Shown: piece by piece, positions 42,010-51,255 of the stretch | How positions within the stretch are numbered: position 1 is the first letter of the stretch | How the letters are laid out: each line of letters opens with the position of its first letter | Notes under the pieces: model-generated | What the model was told of the DNA's origin: nothing | The model's database searches: none | Seen by the model: the letters and a program-made list of their open reading frames with translations, nothing else | Made by a program: the position numbers and the translations under genes | NCBI GenBank assembly: GCA_017616735.1 | Contig: JAFZXP010000009.1 | Span: forward strand, 55,114 to 119,113 | Source of the DNA: Bacteroidales bacterium | Lineage (GTDB): Bacteria; Bacteroidota; Bacteroidia; Bacteroidales; F082 | Length of the DNA: 64,000 bases | Direction of reading: 5' to 3'

Positions 42010-42984
42010 ATGACATACAAAGAATTACATTTTCCCAAGGATAGTTTGTTCTTGGTGACTGGTGGTGCTGGATTTATTGGCTCGAACCTTTGTGAGGCTA
42101 TACTAAATATGGGGCACATGGTAAGATGCCTTGATGACTTGAGTACAGGTAAGCAGGCAAATGTAGATTTGCTTGCAGGCAATCCAAACTACGAGTTTAT
42201 CAAAGGTGATATCAAAGACCTTGATACGTGTATGAAGGCTTGTGAAAGTGTAGATTATGTCCTCAATGAAGCTGCCTGGGGTAGTGTGCCTCGCTCTATT
42301 GAAATGCCACTATTCTATTGCGCCAACAACATTCAGGGAACGTTGAACATGATGGAAGCTGCACGACAGAATGGTGTAAAAACATTTGTGTATGCATCCA
42401 GCTCTTCCGTTTATGGTGACGAAGCTCATCTGCCCAAGAAAGAAGGTGTTGAGGGTAATCTTCTTAGCCCTTATGCACTCACCAAACGTGCCGACGAAGA
42501 GTGGGCAAAGCAATATAGCAGGCATTATGGTCTCAAGACCATTGGCCTTCGCTACTTCAATGTATTTGGCCGTCGCCAAGATCCTCACGGAGCATACGCT
42601 GCCGTGATTCCCAAGTTCATAAAACAATTGTTGAACGATGAACGTCCTACGATTAATGGAGACGGAAAACAAAGCCGTGACTTTACTTATGTTGAGAATG
42701 TAATTGAAGCCAATCTCAAGGCTTGCTTGGCTCCGGATGAGGCCAGTGGAGAAGCTTTCAATGTGGCATACGGTGGTCGTGAATATCTGATTGATATTTA
42801 CTATGACTTGACCAAGGCTTTAGGCAAGAATATAGAACCTCATTTTGGCCCGGACCGTGTCGGTGACATCAAGCATAGCAATGCAGACATTTCTAAGGCA
42901 AAACAACTCTTGGGCTATGATCCTCAATATGATTTTGCAAAAGGTCTTGCCGAAGCTATTGAATGGTACAAAGTAAATTTATAA
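42010..42984 (+). CDS. tviC: UDP-N-acetylhexosamine(uronate) 4-epimerase (WbpP/TviC-like)
   Basis: This 324-residue extended SDR protein has [29 protein letters not shown] (the class marker in place of AxxxSVxxS), VYASSSSVYGD, catalytic SPYALTKRADE and GLRYFNVFGRRQDP. This matches WbpP/TviC 4-epimerases, which act on UDP-GlcNAc or UDP-GlcNAcA. It is followed after 15 bases by a TviB-like dehydrogenase, so the pair probably makes UDP-GalNAcA. The N-terminal extension MTYKELHFPKDS is typical of the group. Confidence 0.87.
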   Translation: MTYKELHFPKDSLFLVTGGAGFIGSNLCEAILNMGHMVRCLDDLSTGKQANVDLLAGNPNYEFIKGDIKDLDTCMKACESVDYVLNEAAWGSVPRSIEMPLFYCANNIQGTLNMMEAARQNGVKTFVYASSSSVYGDEAHLPKKEGVEGNLLSPYALTKRADEEWAKQYSRHYGLKTIGLRYFNVFGRRQDPHGAYAAVIPKFIKQLLNDERPTINGDGKQSRDFTYVENVIEANLKACLAPDEASGEAFNVAYGGREYLIDIYYDLTKALGKNIEPHFGPDRVGDIKHSNADISKAKQLLGYDPQYDFAKGLAEAIEWYKVNL

Positions 42985-42999
42985 AGAATAATAACAAAT

Positions 43000-44268
43000 A
43001 TGAAAGATACTAAGATTTGTGTAATCGGTTTAGGTTACGTTGGCCTGCCCCTGGCTCGCCTGTTTTCAACAAAGTACCCCACAGTGGGTTTTGATATGAA
43101 CCAGAAGCGTTGTGACGCACTGATGGCTGGCCACGATGCTACACTTGAGGTTGCGGATGACATTCTTCAGGATGCTATTAAGAATCATGGATTCATCTGT
43201 ACTAGTGATATTGAGAAGATTAAGGACTGCAACTTCTACATTGTGGCCGTTCCGACACCTGTGGATGCAGACAACAATCCCGATCTGACTCCTCTCGTTG
43301 GTGCATCTACAACAGTTGGTAAAGTAATCAACGAGGGTGATGTGGTGGTTTATGAATCCACAGTTTATCCTGGCGTAACTGAGGATGAATGTATTCCTGT
43401 TGTTGAGAAGGTTTCCGGCCTCAAGATGAACGTTGACTTCTATGGTGGTTACAGCCCTGAGCGCATCAACCCGGGTGACAAGCAGCATACCGTAGAGCAT
43501 ATCAAGAAAGTGACCTCTGGTTCTACTCCCGAGATTGGTAAATATGTCAACGATGTTTATAGTTCTGTTATTACTGCCGGTACTCACCTTGCACCTACCA
43601 TTAAGGTTGCAGAAGCTGCCAAGGTTATTGAGAACAGCCAGCGTGACATCAACATTGCTTTCGTAAACGAGCTCTCCAAGATCTTCAACAAGATGGGTAT
43701 TGATACCCTCGATGTGTTGGAAGCTGCTGGTACCAAGTGGAACTTCCTTCCTTTCCGTCCCGGTCTGGTCGGAGGCCACTGCATTGGTGTTGATCCTTAT
43801 TATCTGGCACAGTGCGCACAACGTCACGGCTACAACCCTGAGATTATTCTTGCTGGACGCCGTATGAACGATGGTATGGGTGAGTATGTCGCTACGGAGA
43901 CCATCAAGTTGATGCTGAAGAAGGGTATACAGGTGCTGAATAGCAATATCATCATTCTTGGCTTCACCTTCAAGGAGAACTGCCCGGACGTGCGCAACAC
44001 TAAGGTGATTGATATCTACAAGTCTTTGAAGGAGTATAACCTCAATATTACCGTTTACGATCCTTGGGCAAATCCTGCCATTGTGGAACATGAGTACGGT
44101 ATCAAGGTGGTGAACGATCTTCCGATTCAGAAGTTTGATGCTGCTATCGCTGCCGTTGCTCATAAGAAGTTTGATGGATTGGATGTGCCTGCTCTGTTAA
44201 AAGAGAAACACGTTATCTTCGATGTAAAATGTACGCTTGATAGAGCAATCGTGGACGGTAGACTATAG
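43000..44268 (+). CDS. tviB: UDP-N-acetylhexosamine 6-dehydrogenase (TviB/WbpA-like)
   Basis: This 422-residue nucleotide-sugar dehydrogenase begins KICVIGLGYVGLPLARLF. It has YGGYSPERINPGD and the catalytic C261 in GLVGGHCIGVDPYYL, the signature of TviB/WbpO-type enzymes that oxidise UDP-GlcNAc or UDP-GalNAc. It is the third nucleotide-sugar dehydrogenase of the locus (with ugd and wecC), each of a different subclass. It is coupled to the 4-epimerase upstream. Confidence 0.9.
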   Translation: MKDTKICVIGLGYVGLPLARLFSTKYPTVGFDMNQKRCDALMAGHDATLEVADDILQDAIKNHGFICTSDIEKIKDCNFYIVAVPTPVDADNNPDLTPLVGASTTVGKVINEGDVVVYESTVYPGVTEDECIPVVEKVSGLKMNVDFYGGYSPERINPGDKQHTVEHIKKVTSGSTPEIGKYVNDVYSSVITAGTHLAPTIKVAEAAKVIENSQRDINIAFVNELSKIFNKMGIDTLDVLEAAGTKWNFLPFRPGLVGGHCIGVDPYYLAQCAQRHGYNPEIILAGRRMNDGMGEYVATETIKLMLKKGIQVLNSNIIILGFTFKENCPDVRNTKVIDIYKSLKEYNLNITVYDPWANPAIVEHEYGIKVVNDLPIQKFDAAIAAVAHKKFDGLDVPALLKEKHVIFDVKCTLDRAIVDGRL

Positions 44269-44305
44269 TTTTTTTAGTGATTACTTGTTTATAACATAAT
44301 AAAGG

Positions 44306-45301
44306 ATGAAATTATATTTATCAAAGATAATTCCAAAGAATCTTTTGTCTTATAGAAGGAGATTGCTTTCATGGAAGAAGCTTAAAGAGTATTATTTGCA
44401 AGATGCAAAAAGATTCTTTAAAGCTACGTATGGAAGCAACGAACAAGAGACGAAGATAGGTCTATTGACGATGGCCGTTCATTCTATTGAAAAAGGTTTT
44501 ACAATGCCTGATTTTCGTTATGGTTTTGGATATAAGAAATTAGAAAAGTATTTGCCAGAATGTATTGCATATGTTAAACAATATGGGATTGAAGACGTAC
44601 AAATCCAACACATAGCTCAAACGATTTCTGATTACAAAACCATTCATGATGAGGCAGGTTATGCATTGCCTGAAGATATTGCTAAAAACATCGATCGATT
44701 TCTAAATCTTTTTAATGGTATCAGTTCTAAATCGATACAGATAGATTGTACTTCAGATTCGTTTTTCTATAATAGGGAAGCTCCTTTTCCATCCTTTTCT
44801 AATAGTCGTCACAGTTGTAGATATTATACAGGTGATACTGTGCCTATGAAGGGTATTATAGATTCAGTAAAATTGGCTCAAAATGCACCATCAGCTTGCA
44901 ATCGTCAGCCCGTGAGATTATATATAGTATCTGACAAGAAAAAGATTCAAGATGTTATTTCTATTCAAAAAGGAAACCGTGGATTTGGTCAAGTTGTTGA
45001 TAAATTAATAGTTGTATGCAGTTATTTAGGATGCTATTTGCCTCAGGAGAGGAATTGTGCATTTATTGATGGAGGCATTTTTACAATGAATTTAGCATAC
45101 GCATTACATTATAATTCAATAGGAGCTTGTATATTAAATTGGTGTGTGGATAGTGATAGTGATAATGAGATTCGTAGAATTATCCCAATAAGAGATTCTG
45201 AGACTGTATGTTGCTTACTATCATGTGGTATGGTTCCTGATAAATTTAAGGTGTGTCGTAGTGAGAAAAAACTAGAAGAACAAATAGTTACAATCATATA
45301 A
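44306..45301 (+). CDS. Nitroreductase-family protein of polysaccharide clusters
   Basis: This 331-residue protein has an N-terminal helical region and a C-terminal nitroreductase/FMN-binding domain (SNSRHSCRYYTGDTVP and AQNAPSACNRQPVRLY). Such proteins often accompany polysaccharide pyruvyltransferases in exopolysaccharide loci, as here, where one follows after seven bases. The substrate is unknown. The FMN-contact Arg/Ser pattern is present, so redox activity is plausible. From here codon use is more A/T-rich than in the sugar-nucleotide genes. Confidence 0.78.
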   Translation: MKLYLSKIIPKNLLSYRRRLLSWKKLKEYYLQDAKRFFKATYGSNEQETKIGLLTMAVHSIEKGFTMPDFRYGFGYKKLEKYLPECIAYVKQYGIEDVQIQHIAQTISDYKTIHDEAGYALPEDIAKNIDRFLNLFNGISSKSIQIDCTSDSFFYNREAPFPSFSNSRHSCRYYTGDTVPMKGIIDSVKLAQNAPSACNRQPVRLYIVSDKKKIQDVISIQKGNRGFGQVVDKLIVVCSYLGCYLPQERNCAFIDGGIFTMNLAYALHYNSIGACILNWCVDSDSDNEIRRIIPIRDSETVCCLLSCGMVPDKFKVCRSEKKLEEQIVTII

Positions 45302-45308
45302 TTTTAAT

Positions 45309-46367
45309 ATGGCAAATGTTCTTTTATTAACCCGTCATTTCAATGATAATTGTGGCACTGTATATCAAGCATACGCCACATGTGAAATATTAAAGCAGTG
45401 CGGACATAACGTTACCGTATTGAATTTGACTGATAGGAATTACGGCAAAGAATTATGTCAGATAAAGGGTTTCCTTCAGATTCCTTCAAAAATAAAATTC
45501 GCCTTATTTAGAAAGCGTTTTTTAAGTAATTTAACACAATCATTTTCTAAACTAGCAGATTATCATATACCGGAAGCGGACTATATTATTGTAGGAAGTG
45601 ATCAAGTCTGGAATAAAGCAGTTACTAAATCTTTGTTTTACGATTATTTTTTAGTCGCTGTTCCTGATACATATAAGAGAATCTCCTTGTCTTCAAGTTT
45701 CGCTACTGATTACTGGGAGGCTAATGAAAATGACACCGCAATAGTATCGAAAGCTCTTAATAAATTCAAAGCTATTTCCGTGAGGGAGGAAACTGGTGTG
45801 GCAATTTGTAACGAAACATTTGGAATTGAAGCTGCACATCTTGTAGATCCTACACTAGCTCTTGGTGATTTCTCTCCTTTTATTAATAATAAAATCAAAG
45901 AAAAGAATGAGGTCCTTTTTTACTCGTTTAAAAGTGAAGGATATGCGAAAGGAATAGTAGATTATATTTGTAAACAGACAGGTGCAAAAGCTAGACGTGT
46001 AGGGGTTGTTAATAGAAAAGACAGACATAAGTATTTATCAACACACCCCTTCTTTATGGGGCCTAAAGATTGGTTGAACTATATTGCACACTCAAGATGT
46101 GTAGTTACAGATTCCTTTCATGGGATAGTTTTCAGTCTTCTTAATCATAGACAATTTGTGGCCGTTATGGCACATAAAGAGCGGTTTAGCCGCATAGAAT
46201 CGTTATTGACCCTTCTAGGGTTGAAAAACAGAATAGCTTTAAGCTATGAGGAATTTGTGGAAGATTATGATGCTTATATGTCTCCTATAGAATATTCAGA
46301 GGTCGACAAAAAACTTTCAGAGCAGAGACGTTTGTTTTTTGCTTTTGTAAAAAGAAACGTTATTTAA
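45309..46367 (+). CDS. Polysaccharide pyruvyltransferase
   Basis: This 352-residue protein of the CsaB/WcaK superfamily transfers pyruvate from PEP to a sugar hydroxyl to form a ketal. It shows NDNCGTVYQAYATCEIL, DYIIVGSDQVWNKAV and VVTDSFHGIVFSLL, the conserved motifs. A pyruvyl group would add negative charge to the capsule. It ends with a one-base overlap on the flippase gene (TAATG). Confidence 0.88.
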   Translation: MANVLLLTRHFNDNCGTVYQAYATCEILKQCGHNVTVLNLTDRNYGKELCQIKGFLQIPSKIKFALFRKRFLSNLTQSFSKLADYHIPEADYIIVGSDQVWNKAVTKSLFYDYFLVAVPDTYKRISLSSSFATDYWEANENDTAIVSKALNKFKAISVREETGVAICNETFGIEAAHLVDPTLALGDFSPFINNKIKEKNEVLFYSFKSEGYAKGIVDYICKQTGAKARRVGVVNRKDRHKYLSTHPFFMGPKDWLNYIAHSRCVVTDSFHGIVFSLLNHRQFVAVMAHKERFSRIESLLTLLGLKNRIALSYEEFVEDYDAYMSPIEYSEVDKKLSEQRRLFFAFVKRNVI

Positions 46368-47845
46368 TGAAAGATATAAAACAATCAAATACTGGTAAGG
46401 CAATCAAGGGAATGTCTTCTCAGACCATCGTCACCTTAGTTTTGGGAGTGGCCGAGGTTATTGGTTTTTCCGTGATGTCTCGATTGCTGACAAAGGAAGA
46501 TTTTGGTTATTATGCAGCAATTACGGCAGTAACTATGATTTTTCAAAGTTTTTCCGAAACAGGAATAGGTTCTGCTTTAATACAAAAGAAAAACCCAGAT
46601 TCACATTATGTAAATAATGCCTTTACCCTCAGTTTGATTGTAGGCCTCTTTTTGTCCCTTCTGCTATGTGTGTTGTCACGTCCATTATCTATTGCTGTTG
46701 TTGATACTCCCAAAATGACATTTCCATTGATCTTGATGTCAATTACGATACTTGGTCATTGTTTGGTGTCTGTCAATATCAGCATTATGTATAAGCGCTT
46801 AGAATTCTTAAAAGTAGGGTTGATTAATCTAATCGCTTTTATGGTCTCGATAACAGTAGAGATATTGTTGGCTCTTAGAGGGTTCGGTTATTATGCGATA
46901 ATTGCAAGAGCAACATTGGTAACCATTGTAACTCTAATTCTATCTTATTTTTATGCACACACAGGGTTTAGACTCGAACTAGACAAACAGTCCTTTAAGG
47001 ATATTTTCGGTTTTAGTGGATGGTTGATGGCAAGTTCAGTTGTTCGTAACCTTTCACAACAGGTGGACAAATTAATGATGACGAGATTGCTTTCCGTCGA
47101 AGCACTAGGTGCTTATAATCGTCCTAAGGAGTTCATCACTAAAATTGCCGGTAAACTAAATGGAATATTTGATACAGCATTATTCCCTGTATTATCTGAT
47201 GTTCAAGATAACAAACAAAGCTTACAAAATGCTTTGAGTAAGTCACTATATTATTTGAATATATTTGGAATGGTAATAGGCACTTCTTTTATATTTAATA
47301 GTGAGCTTGTTATTCGGATTTTCTTTGGTCAAGAGTGGCTGTCATTAAAATTGCTTGTTCAGATTTTTTCATTTTATCTCATTTTAAATGTTGATGGCAG
47401 ATTAATGGATTGTTTTATACGCAGCATAGGAAAGACGAAAGCTCAGTTTTATTTTCGTGTTGTACAGTTGTTGATAACCGTAGCTGGTTTGGCGATTGGT
47501 GCTCAATGGGGTATGCACGGTGTTGCGGTAGCTGTAATAGCTGCTAATTTTATAATGGTGATAATAAAACTATTTTATGTGTCAAGTTTTATAGGATTTA
47601 ACCGAAATGATGCTATAAAAACAATTTTGTCGTCATGGCAATTCATCCTGATACTTATACCTGCCTATATTGCCACTCAGCTTATGCTCCCTAATACAAT
47701 TATAGGGAACTGTATTCAAGCGGGAGTATATGTTATCCTTGTGGGATTATTGTTTTTTGCTTTTCCTATTATGGTCGGGAAAAGGTACAAGAATGAGATA
47801 TATTATAAGATGATAGACGTGGTTCGCAAGAAAATATTTAAGTAA
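46367..47845 (+). CDS. wzx: Polysaccharide flippase (Wzx/WzxC-like, MOP superfamily)
   Basis: This 492-residue inner-membrane protein has about 12-14 TM helices and an N-terminal KGMSSQTIVTLVLGVAEVIGF segment typical of the WzxC/Polysacc_synt_3 group. It flips undecaprenyl-linked repeat units to the periplasm. LVSVNISIMYKRLEFLKVG and QVDKLMMTRLLSVEALGAYN match conserved loops. The next gene is the putative polymerase, so repeat-unit (Wzy-dependent) assembly is likely. Confidence 0.9.
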   Translation: MKDIKQSNTGKAIKGMSSQTIVTLVLGVAEVIGFSVMSRLLTKEDFGYYAAITAVTMIFQSFSETGIGSALIQKKNPDSHYVNNAFTLSLIVGLFLSLLLCVLSRPLSIAVVDTPKMTFPLILMSITILGHCLVSVNISIMYKRLEFLKVGLINLIAFMVSITVEILLALRGFGYYAIIARATLVTIVTLILSYFYAHTGFRLELDKQSFKDIFGFSGWLMASSVVRNLSQQVDKLMMTRLLSVEALGAYNRPKEFITKIAGKLNGIFDTALFPVLSDVQDNKQSLQNALSKSLYYLNIFGMVIGTSFIFNSELVIRIFFGQEWLSLKLLVQIFSFYLILNVDGRLMDCFIRSIGKTKAQFYFRVVQLLITVAGLAIGAQWGMHGVAVAVIAANFIMVIIKLFYVSSFIGFNRNDAIKTILSSWQFILILIPAYIATQLMLPNTIIGNCIQAGVYVILVGLLFFAFPIMVGKRYKNEIYYKMIDVVRKKIFK

Positions 47846-47851
47846 TATATT

Positions 47852-49051
47852 ATGGTTGTGGCTATACAGAATAAACGCTCCGTGGGCAATATAATCTTAT
47901 TAACTGTAGTGATTGAGATACTGCAACCACTTTTTTCGGTATGGAATCTTCCTCATTCTCTAATGGTATATCTTCGTTTTTTTAGTGCTGTGTTTTCTTT
48001 GTTCTATGTTGTTGCTGTTGATTCAAAGCGTGTCTTCTCAAAACCGGCTTTATTTTATACATTATGGGCGGCTTATGTATTCATCAGAAGTCTACTATTA
48101 GGATATGGCGGGTACCAATCTCCTGTACAAATGTTTTTGACTTTTGGGCCATCATACATTGTTTTCATTGTATGTTTTTATTCATTTTATAAAGATGAAG
48201 ATAAAGCCTTGAAATGGATAATTGCGGCATTATATATCTTTGTCGTTTTTGGGTTCTTCAGTACTAGAGGTGGTGTTTCGGGTGGAGTGGCCGACGATGA
48301 AAGGCTTGGTGGAGAACTCATTAATGCAAATGCATTGGGTATTAGAGCATCGCTAATAGTTTTCTATATAACTATTCTTTTTGTTCGATCTAGAATAAAG
48401 TTTCCATCATATATTGCACTATTGATAATCCCAATACTCACAGTGCTTCTTTCCGGTTCACGAACTGCCTTTGCGATAGTGTTCTTTGTTGCGTTGTATT
48501 TTGTATTTGTTGGTAATGAGAAAAAGAATGTCTGGTTGTGGAGATCTTTTGCCCTTATCCTTGGTGGTTTTGCTGTTATGTTTGTATTGAAAAACACTGC
48601 AATGGGAGAAAGAATATTGGATGTTTCTTCACAAGCTGAAGAATTTGGATTATATACTGGAACTATTTGGGATGTGTTTGGTGATAGAGGATATCAGTAT
48701 TTTACTGCCATTCCTGTGATTCAAGAGAATTATATATTTGGTATAGGGATGGGCAGTTACCTTGATACTGTTCCAGGTGCGATAACAGTTTTGCATTCAG
48801 AATATTTAATTCAATTACTGGAACTGGGTGGTATAGCTTTCGTTTTATATTATTCTTTATATATATCTATTTCTAAAGGTTTAATAATAACTAGACGTGA
48901 AGTTTCTCCCTATTGGAAATCTCTGAGTACATTATGCCTCTTATTTATGTTGGCAATGCTCTTTACATGTTTTGTGACAAGAGTTTCTTATTATGGAATG
49001 TATTCATGTGGTTTGGCATATATGGCTTATTGCGGTTATCAAAATAAATAA
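47852..49051 (+). CDS. wzy: O-antigen polymerase/ligase-like protein (Wzy)
   Basis: This 399-residue protein has about ten TM helices with a long periplasmic loop (about residues 255-315). A conserved SGSRTAF-type motif (LLSGSRTAFAIVFFV) and a HSEYLIQLLELGG motif are both typical of O-antigen ligase/polymerase (Wzy_C/O-ag_pol) proteins. It follows the flippase after six bases and precedes a glycosyltransferase after two. It is the only polymerase candidate in the window. Confidence 0.82.
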   Translation: MVVAIQNKRSVGNIILLTVVIEILQPLFSVWNLPHSLMVYLRFFSAVFSLFYVVAVDSKRVFSKPALFYTLWAAYVFIRSLLLGYGGYQSPVQMFLTFGPSYIVFIVCFYSFYKDEDKALKWIIAALYIFVVFGFFSTRGGVSGGVADDERLGGELINANALGIRASLIVFYITILFVRSRIKFPSYIALLIIPILTVLLSGSRTAFAIVFFVALYFVFVGNEKKNVWLWRSFALILGGFAVMFVLKNTAMGERILDVSSQAEEFGLYTGTIWDVFGDRGYQYFTAIPVIQENYIFGIGMGSYLDTVPGAITVLHSEYLIQLLELGGIAFVLYYSLYISISKGLIITRREVSPYWKSLSTLCLLFMLAMLFTCFVTRVSYYGMYSCGLAYMAYCGYQNK

Positions 49052-49053
49052 AT

Positions 49054-50145
49054 ATGAAGATTGTATTTTGCAATAATGATTTAAAACTTGGTGGCGCTCA
49101 ACGACGTCTATCTCAATTAATAATAGGTTTAGACAAATACCAAGATTGCGAGGTGTATGTTTTTTTAACAGATAGAGACATTGCATTTAAAGAGGTTCTA
49201 AATACCAAAGCAAAGTTTTTCTATTTGAATAAAAATGTGAAAAAGTATACATTTTTCATAGAGTTTAGAAACTTGTTGAAAGAGATAAACCCAGATATTG
49301 TACACTGTTGGTCTCTTCATCAAGCGTATTACCTAAATATTCTCGCACCCTTTTCAAGTTTTAAATATATTTGTGGCACCATCACATCTTCTCACAAACT
49401 TTCATATAAAACCTCTCAATTCTATATTGAAAGATTGTCCTTCTGGTTAAGTGATGTTATTGTTTCCAATTCCCACTCAGGGCTTAAGGCAAAACAAACT
49501 CCAGATAAGAAATCAAGAGTAATATACAATGGATATGATTTTTCTCGTCAACATAACCTTAGGGCTGAAGATGATCTTAGAAGGGAGTTGGGCCTTGCTA
49601 ATCAAGCGATTGTTAGTATGGCATCGCGAGTGTCACCTCAGAAGGATATAGAAATGCTAGTGAGAGTTGCATCTCGTTTGGGCGACAATGGGAAAAATAT
49701 TGTTATACTGATGTTGGGAGACGGTCCTCAGTTAGAATATTATCGAAGATTCGTTAAAGATAAGTCAATTCCAAACATTATTTTTCTTGGTTATCGGAAT
49801 GATGTTGAAAGTATTATTCATATTTCCACATTATGCATTCTTTGCTCAAAGTATGAAGAGGGGGTCTCTAATTCTATTATGGAATCACTTGCCGATGGTA
49901 AGCCTGTGATAGCAACTGAAGGAGGGGGAACTAATGAAATTGTTTTTTCAGGAGAAAATGGTTTTTTGGTAAAACCGGGAGATGATGAGTCAATGGCTCA
50001 AAAAATAGAATACCTAATTGATAATCCAGAAGAATGCAATCAAATGGGACGACGTGCGATAGAGATAATAAACAAAAAGTTCCTATTGTCTCACATGGTG
50101 GAGGAGTATATTAAGTTGTATAATGAGTTAATTAATAATCAATAA
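49054..50145 (+). CDS. Glycosyltransferase family 4
   Basis: This 363-residue GT-B retaining glycosyltransferase has an N-terminal acceptor domain starting NDLKLGGAQRRLSQLIIGL (the G-GG-R loop of GT4). The C-terminal donor domain has SRVSPQKDIEMLVR, MLGDGPQLEYYR, and the EEGVSNSIMESLADGKPVI motif with the E-x7-E donor-binding residues. It is tightly spaced on both sides within the assembly block. Donor and acceptor are not predictable. Confidence 0.9.
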   Translation: MKIVFCNNDLKLGGAQRRLSQLIIGLDKYQDCEVYVFLTDRDIAFKEVLNTKAKFFYLNKNVKKYTFFIEFRNLLKEINPDIVHCWSLHQAYYLNILAPFSSFKYICGTITSSHKLSYKTSQFYIERLSFWLSDVIVSNSHSGLKAKQTPDKKSRVIYNGYDFSRQHNLRAEDDLRRELGLANQAIVSMASRVSPQKDIEMLVRVASRLGDNGKNIVILMLGDGPQLEYYRRFVKDKSIPNIIFLGYRNDVESIIHISTLCILCSKYEEGVSNSIMESLADGKPVIATEGGGTNEIVFSGENGFLVKPGDDESMAQKIEYLIDNPEECNQMGRRAIEIINKKFLLSHMVEEYIKLYNELINNQ

Positions 50146-50146
50146 T

Positions 50147-51238
50147 ATGTCAATATTTAAAGACAAGACCCTCCTGATTACTGGAGGAACAGGCAGCTTC
50201 GGCAACATGGTTCTGAAGCGTTTTCTTGACAGTGATATTAAGGAGATTCGTATCTTCAGTCGTGATGAGAAAAAGCAAGATGACATGCGTCATCACCTGC
50301 AAGAACGTTATCCTGAGCAGGCCGGGAAGGTGAAGTTCTACATTGGTGATGTGCGTAACCGTCAAAGCATAGATATCGCTATGCGTGGAGGTGTGGATTA
50401 CATATTCTCTGCTGCTGCATTGAAGCAGGTGCCAAGTTGTGAATTCTTTCCTATGCAGGCTGTTGAGACCAATATTATTGGTACCAACAATGTACTCGAG
50501 TCTGCAATTGCTCACGGAGTGAAGAACATTGTGGTGCTTTCAACTGACAAGGCAGCATACCCTGTAAATGCAATGGGTATCAGCAAGGCTATGATGGAGA
50601 AGGTGGCAACCGCTAAAGCACGGCAACTTGGCGACAATGCTCAAACCACTATCTGCTGCACCCGCTACGGTAATGTGATGGCTAGTCGTGGTTCTGTGAT
50701 TCCTCTTTGGGTTGATCAAATGGAACAGGGCAAGCCTATAACCATTACTGACCCGAACATGAGTCGCTTTATGATGACGCTCAACGATGCTGTTGATTTG
50801 GTTATCTATGCCTTTGAGCATGGTCATAATGGTGACCTCTTCGTTCAGAAAGCTCCTGCGGCCACTCTTGATGTGCTGGCAGAGGCATTGAAACAGACCT
50901 ACGCTAAGATTGATCCTAAGTATGGAGAGACTGAGGTTAAGGTTATTGGTACTCGTCATGGCGAGAAACTATACGAAACTCTGGTGACACGTGAGGAAAT
51001 GGCACGAGCTATTGATATGGGCAACTATTACCGTATTCCTTGCGATGCACGCGATTTGAACTATGATAAGGTGGAAGGTGGAAATCCTGAAATTGACAAG
51101 ATGGAAGAGTACCATAGTCACAACACTAAACGTTTGACTGTTGAGGAAATGAAAGAGTTGCTTCTTAAACTTACCTTCATTCGTGAAGACCTTGGATTAC
51201 AGCCTCGTGTTCACGCTAAAGAAATACGTTCTGAATAA
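50147..51238 (+). CDS. fnlA: UDP-GlcNAc 4,6-dehydratase/5-epimerase (FnlA/CapE/WbjB-like)
   Basis: This 363-residue protein has LLITGGTGSFGNMVLKRFL, IFSRDEKKQDDMRH and VLSTDKAAYPVNAMGISK (catalytic Lys near the M-x-x-x-K of this family). The C-terminus has the NPEIDKMEEYHSHNTKRL segment diagnostic of FnlA/CapE rather than of FlaA1/PseB. It converts UDP-GlcNAc to UDP-2-acetamido-2,6-dideoxy-beta-L-arabino-4-hexulose, the branch point to L-FucNAc, L-RhaNAc and L-QuiNAc. The reductase follows after 17 bases. Confidence 0.9.
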   Translation: MSIFKDKTLLITGGTGSFGNMVLKRFLDSDIKEIRIFSRDEKKQDDMRHHLQERYPEQAGKVKFYIGDVRNRQSIDIAMRGGVDYIFSAAALKQVPSCEFFPMQAVETNIIGTNNVLESAIAHGVKNIVVLSTDKAAYPVNAMGISKAMMEKVATAKARQLGDNAQTTICCTRYGNVMASRGSVIPLWVDQMEQGKPITITDPNMSRFMMTLNDAVDLVIYAFEHGHNGDLFVQKAPAATLDVLAEALKQTYAKIDPKYGETEVKVIGTRHGEKLYETLVTREEMARAIDMGNYYRIPCDARDLNYDKVEGGNPEIDKMEEYHSHNTKRLTVEEMKELLLKLTFIREDLGLQPRVHAKEIRSE

Positions 51239-51255
51239 TTAAATCGAAAAGCTAT

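Noticed and set aside
43066-44163. 365-codon minus-strand frame opposite the TviB-like gene
   Set aside because: It is a long shadow with low-complexity composition; the plus strand carries a complete dehydrogenase with catalytic Cys.
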